A stretch of DNA of 64,000 bases from NCBI RefSeq assembly GCF_900112025.1, contig NZ_FOKL01000001.1, forward strand, positions 422,762 to 486,761, in the 5' to 3' direction. Position 1 is the first letter of the stretch. Every line of letters begins with the position of its first letter. The position numbers and the translations under genes were made by a program. Under the pieces are notes generated by a model. The model had not been told where the DNA came from. It worked only from the letters and a program-made list of their open reading frames with translations, and did not search any database. Below, piece after piece: positions 61,195 to 64,000 of the stretch. The stretch comes from Janthinobacterium sp. 344. Lineage in GTDB: Bacteria > Pseudomonadota > Gammaproteobacteria > Burkholderiales > Burkholderiaceae_D.

Positions 61195-62448
61195 TTAGCG
61201 GTCAATACTGCCGAACACGATATCTTGCGTACCGATGATGGTCACGGCGTCGGCAAGCATGTGCCCACGCGCCATCTCATCGAGCGACTGCAAGTGGGCG
61301 TAGTCTGGCGCGCGCAGTTTCATGCGGTACGGCTTGTTGGCGCCATCGGACACCAGGTACACGCCGAACTCGCCCTTCGGATGTTCCACGGCGCTGTAGG
61401 CCTCGCCTGGCGGCACGTGGAAACCTTCCGTAAACAGCTTGAAGTGGTGAATCAGCGATTCCATGTTGGTCTTCATGTCGACACGGCCCGGAGGCGCCAC
61501 CTTGCGGTTGCTGGTCATGACAGGACCTTCATTGTTGCGCAGCCACTCCACGCATTGCTTGATGATGCGGTTCGACTGGCGCAGCTCTTCCACGCGGACC
61601 AGGTAGCGGTCGTAGCAATCGCCGTTGGTGCCGATAGGAATGTCGAAGTCCATCAGGTCGTACACTTCGTACGGCTGTTTCTTGCGCAAGTCCCACTGCA
61701 CGCCCGAGCCGCGCAGCATGGCGCCCGTAAAGCCCATGGCCAGCGCATCTTCCGGCGAGACCACGCCGATGCCGACGGTACGCTGTTTCCAGATACGGTT
61801 GTCGGTCAGCAGGGTTTCGTACTCGTCCACGGAATTCGGGAAGCGGCGCGCGAAGTCTTCGATGAAGTCCAGCAGGGAACCCTGGCGGTTTTCATTCAGC
61901 TTGCCGATGGCCTTGGCGTTGCGGATGATCGACGCCTTGTGCTGCGGCATCGCGTCCGGCAGGTCGCGGTACACGCCGCCCGGACGGTAGTAGGCCGCGT
62001 GCATGCGCGCGCCCGACACTGCCTCGTAGGCGTCGAACAAGTCTTCGCGGTCGCGGAAGCAGTACAGGAACGGGCCCATGGCGCCAACGTCCAGCGCGTG
62101 GGTGCCGAGCCACATCAGGTGGTTCAGGATGCGCGTCATCTCGTCGAACATGACGCGGATGTATTGCGCGCGCAGCGGCACTTCCAGGCCCAGCATCTTT
62201 TCGATGGCCATCACGTAGGCGTGTTCATTGCACATCATCGACACATAGTCGAGACGATCCATGTACGGCACGGATTGCAGGTAGGTCTTCTGTTCGGCCA
62301 GCTTTTCGGTGGCGCGGTGCAGCAGGCCGATATGCGGGTCGGCGCGCTGGATGACTTCGCCATCCATCTCCAGCACCAGGCGCAGCACGCCGTGCGCGGC
62401 CGGATGCTGCGGCCCAAAGTTCAGGGTGTAGTTCTTAATCTCAGCCAT
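61195..62448 (-). CDS. nuoD: NADH-quinone oxidoreductase subunit D
   Basis: 417 residues, the 49 kDa-type subunit lining the quinone site; [20 protein letters not shown] carries the conserved histidine of the site. It is not fused to NuoC, unlike in E. coli. The ATG shares one base with the nuoC stop. Confidence 0.97.
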   Translation of the reverse strand: MAEIKNYTLNFGPQHPAAHGVLRLVLEMDGEVIQRADPHIGLLHRATEKLAEQKTYLQSVPYMDRLDYVSMMCNEHAYVMAIEKMLGLEVPLRAQYIRVMFDEMTRILNHLMWLGTHALDVGAMGPFLYCFRDREDLFDAYEAVSGARMHAAYYRPGGVYRDLPDAMPQHKASIIRNAKAIGKLNENRQGSLLDFIEDFARRFPNSVDEYETLLTDNRIWKQRTVGIGVVSPEDALAMGFTGAMLRGSGVQWDLRKKQPYEVYDLMDFDIPIGTNGDCYDRYLVRVEELRQSNRIIKQCVEWLRNNEGPVMTSNRKVAPPGRVDMKTNMESLIHHFKLFTEGFHVPPGEAYSAVEHPKGEFGVYLVSDGANKPYRMKLRAPDYAHLQSLDEMARGHMLADAVTIIGTQDIVFGSIDR

Positions 62449-63041
62449 TATTTCATCCCGTAATGTTCTTCGCGGATCACGCGCGGCACGTTTTCCCGCG
62501 GCTCGATCGTCACGGGCTGGTAAATCACGCGCTTTTGTTCCGGATCGTAACGCATCTCGACATAGCCGGAGACGGGGAAATCCTTGCGGAACGGATGGCC
62601 GATGAAACCGTAGTCGGTCAGCAGGCGGCGCAAGTCGTTGTGGCCTTCGAAGAGGATGCCCAGCAGGTCGAACGCTTCGCGCTCGTACCAGTTGACGGCG
62701 CGCCAGATGCCGACCACGGAGGGCAGCAGCGGCATGTCGTCATCGGGCGCGAACACGCGCACGCGCACGCGCCAGTTGTGCTTGACCGACAGCAAGTGCG
62801 AAACGGCCGCGAAACGCAGGCCGTCCCAGCTGCCGTCGCCATAGGTCGAGTAATCGACGCCGCACAGATCGATCAATTGCTCGAAGTGCAGGGTCGGATC
62901 GTCGCGCAGGGTCTGCATCACGCCCAGGTAGTCTTGCGCCTTGACCAGCAAGGTGACTTCGCCCAGGGTAACCGTCGTGCTAACGCGCTCGCCCAGGGCG
63001 GTGCCGAGGGCGTTTTGCAATACTTCTAAATGTGTTGTCAT
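62448..63041 (-). CDS. nuoC: NADH-quinone oxidoreductase subunit C
   Basis: 197 residues, the 30 kDa-type peripheral arm subunit. Signatures are [33 protein letters not shown] and [16 protein letters not shown]. It lies 17 bp after nuoB. Confidence 0.97.
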   Translation of the reverse strand: MTTHLEVLQNALGTALGERVSTTVTLGEVTLLVKAQDYLGVMQTLRDDPTLHFEQLIDLCGVDYSTYGDGSWDGLRFAAVSHLLSVKHNWRVRVRVFAPDDDMPLLPSVVGIWRAVNWYEREAFDLLGILFEGHNDLRRLLTDYGFIGHPFRKDFPVSGYVEMRYDPEQKRVIYQPVTIEPRENVPRVIREEHYGMK

Positions 63042-63058
63042 AATCTGAAGCGGCCCGG

Positions 63059-63535
63059 TTAGCGTGCGATCGTGCTGGTACGCTTGATCTTGTTCTGCAA
63101 CTGCATGATGCCGTACAGCAGGGCTTCAGCGGTCGGAGGACAGCCAGGCACATACACGTCGACGGGCACGATGCGGTCGCAGCCGCGCACCACGGAGTAG
63201 GAATAATGGTAGTACCCGCCGCCATTGGCGCAGGAACCCATCGAGATGACCCAGCGTGGCTCTGCCATCTGGTCGTAGACCTTGCGCAGGGCCGGCGCCA
63301 TCTTGTTGCACAGGGTACCGGCAACGATCATGACGTCGGACTGACGCGGCGACGGACGGAACACGACGCCGAAACGGTCCATATCGTAGCGGGCTGCGCC
63401 CACGTGCATCATTTCGACCGCACAGCAGGCCAGACCGAACGTCATCGGGAACATAGACCCGGTGCGCGCCCAGTTGATCAGCTTGTCGGCCGAGGTGGTG
63501 ATGAAACCTTCGCTTAATACGCCTTCAATAGCCAT
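63059..63535 (-). CDS. nuoB: NADH-quinone oxidoreductase subunit B
   Basis: 158 residues, holds the terminal cluster N2 that reduces quinone. The tandem cysteines are in [16 protein letters not shown], and the other ligands in [18 protein letters not shown] and [15 protein letters not shown]. It lies 3 bp after nuoA. Confidence 0.97.
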   Translation of the reverse strand: MAIEGVLSEGFITTSADKLINWARTGSMFPMTFGLACCAVEMMHVGAARYDMDRFGVVFRPSPRQSDVMIVAGTLCNKMAPALRKVYDQMAEPRWVISMGSCANGGGYYHYSYSVVRGCDRIVPVDVYVPGCPPTAEALLYGIMQLQNKIKRTSTIAR

Positions 63536-63538
63536 GGC

Positions 63539-63898
63539 TTATTCCCAGTCAAGGGCACCTTTCTTCCAAATGTACCAAAATCCGACCACGAATTCAGCGA
63601 TGAACACCATCATCGTGACGAAACCGGCCCAACCCAGGTCGCGCATTGCAACGCCCCACGGGAAAAAGAATGCCGTTTCCAGATCGAACAAAATAAACAG
63701 GATTGCGACCAGATAGTAGCGCACATCAAATTTCATGCGCGCGTCTTCGAATGCTTCAAAGCCACATTCGTACGGGGAGAGTTTTGCTGCGTCAGGCTTG
63801 TTAGGACCTAACAGGCGCCCCAGGAGCTGGGGAGCGATACCGACACCGAGGCCGATAAGAATGAACAGCAGGACGGGGAAGTAATTTTCGAGGTTCAC
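63539..63898 (-). CDS. nuoA: NADH-quinone oxidoreductase subunit A
   Basis: 119 residues from a GTG at 63898 ([20 protein letters not shown]), which gives the usual betaproteobacterial length and N-terminus; an ATG 17 codons upstream would add a tail not expected in the family. Three membrane helices. The conserved loop with cysteine [22 protein letters not shown] lies at the quinone entrance. It is the first gene of the operon. A strong ribosome site is not visible before the GTG. Confidence 0.94.
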   Translation of the reverse strand: MNLENYFPVLLFILIGLGVGIAPQLLGRLLGPNKPDAAKLSPYECGFEAFEDARMKFDVRYYLVAILFILFDLETAFFFPWGVAMRDLGWAGFVTMMVFIAEFVVGFWYIWKKGALDWE

Positions 63899-64000
63899 GA
63901 TTGATAAGCTTATATTGAACGATCGGTTAAATGAGGACACTGCGATCATTTGCAGCGTATCTAACGCACGACCCCAATCAAAGCTAAGACCAGGATCGAA
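63899..64000 (-). promoter_or_regulatory. Upstream region of nuoA, cut by window edge
   Basis: 102 bp are visible. On the minus strand TATAAG stands 13 bp before the GTG, close to a -10 consensus, but no matching -35 is seen and a start there would leave almost no leader. The main nuo promoter may lie beyond the edge. Confidence 0.3.

Noticed and set aside
63960-64000. Possible 3' end of a tRNA before nuoA (TTCGATCC on the minus strand resembles a T-loop)
   Set aside because: Only the last bases are in the window, no CCA follows at the right distance and the acceptor stem cannot be checked.
1-64000. CRISPR array, insertion sequence, prophage or integron
   Set aside because: No regularly spaced repeats, transposase, integrase or attachment-like sequences were seen on either strand; the aph gene has no cassette boundaries.

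Overview
The window is GC-rich and densely coded chromosomal DNA of a betaproteobacterium. The best inference is Burkholderiales, family Oxalobacteraceae (Janthinobacterium, Massilia or a close relative). The grounds are an unfused 14-gene nuoA-N cluster with separate nuoC and nuoD, followed by a DUF2818 gene; an MdtABC plus NodT efflux operon; a CCXG-type PEP-CTERM protein; and several CheB/CheR- and PAS-type signalling proteins. I could not run a taxonomic search. I saw no rRNA gene, complete tRNA, insertion sequence, phage gene or CRISPR array.

Layout. Bases 1-3969 (minus) hold a CheB-CheR-PAS fusion overlapping by 4 bp a PAS-repeat sensor that runs off the left edge. Bases 4062-13415 hold a tetrapartite RND efflux operon (mdtA-mdtB-mdtC-nodT, minus) whose three junctions are all 4-bp start/stop overlaps, with a recognisable promoter and operator. 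Bases 13653-22475 (minus) hold a GNAT enzyme, SppA peptidase, a sodium:solute symporter, a YeeE/YedE sulfur transporter, a PhoX-like phosphatase and an MFS exporter. Bases 22620-25464 hold small stress and resistance genes: DUF3820, a cysteine-free glutaredoxin-fold protein, a secreted hypothetical protein, and an APH(3') aminoglycoside kinase followed by a GNAT enzyme. Bases 25481-26943 are a divergent Lrp/EamA exporter pair with a clear shared operator.

Bases 26921-31146 hold an RstAB-like two-component system divergent from an outer-membrane cassette (small beta-barrel, MipA/OmpV, a secreted unknown), with an array of TACA half-sites between them. Bases 31163-37548 hold an MFS/LysR pair, a PAS-GGDEF(degenerate)-EAL phosphodiesterase and a LysR/pirin pair. 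Bases 37603-40948 hold ribA with an unusual hairpin leader, then a translationally coupled secreted serine protease and FHA membrane protein, ended by a bidirectional terminator. Bases 40998-46019 hold a PEP-CTERM protein, an MmcQ/YjbR protein, a TetR/MFS pair with two palindromic operators, a small unknown and an aldose sugar dehydrogenase.

Bases 46400-63898 (minus) are housekeeping: nudF, a secreted HExxH protein, ispD and ispF, a strong terminator, and the complete NADH:quinone oxidoreductase operon nuoA-N plus DUF2818. Most accessory genes fall into regulator/target pairs (MFS/LysR, Lrp/EamA, RstAB/OMP, LysR/pirin, TetR/MFS), and for several of these the operator can be read in the sequence. 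The least explained units are the protease/FHA couple, the OMP-MipA-unknown cassette and the Cys-free glutaredoxin. I do not see a clearly new defence or biosynthetic system.
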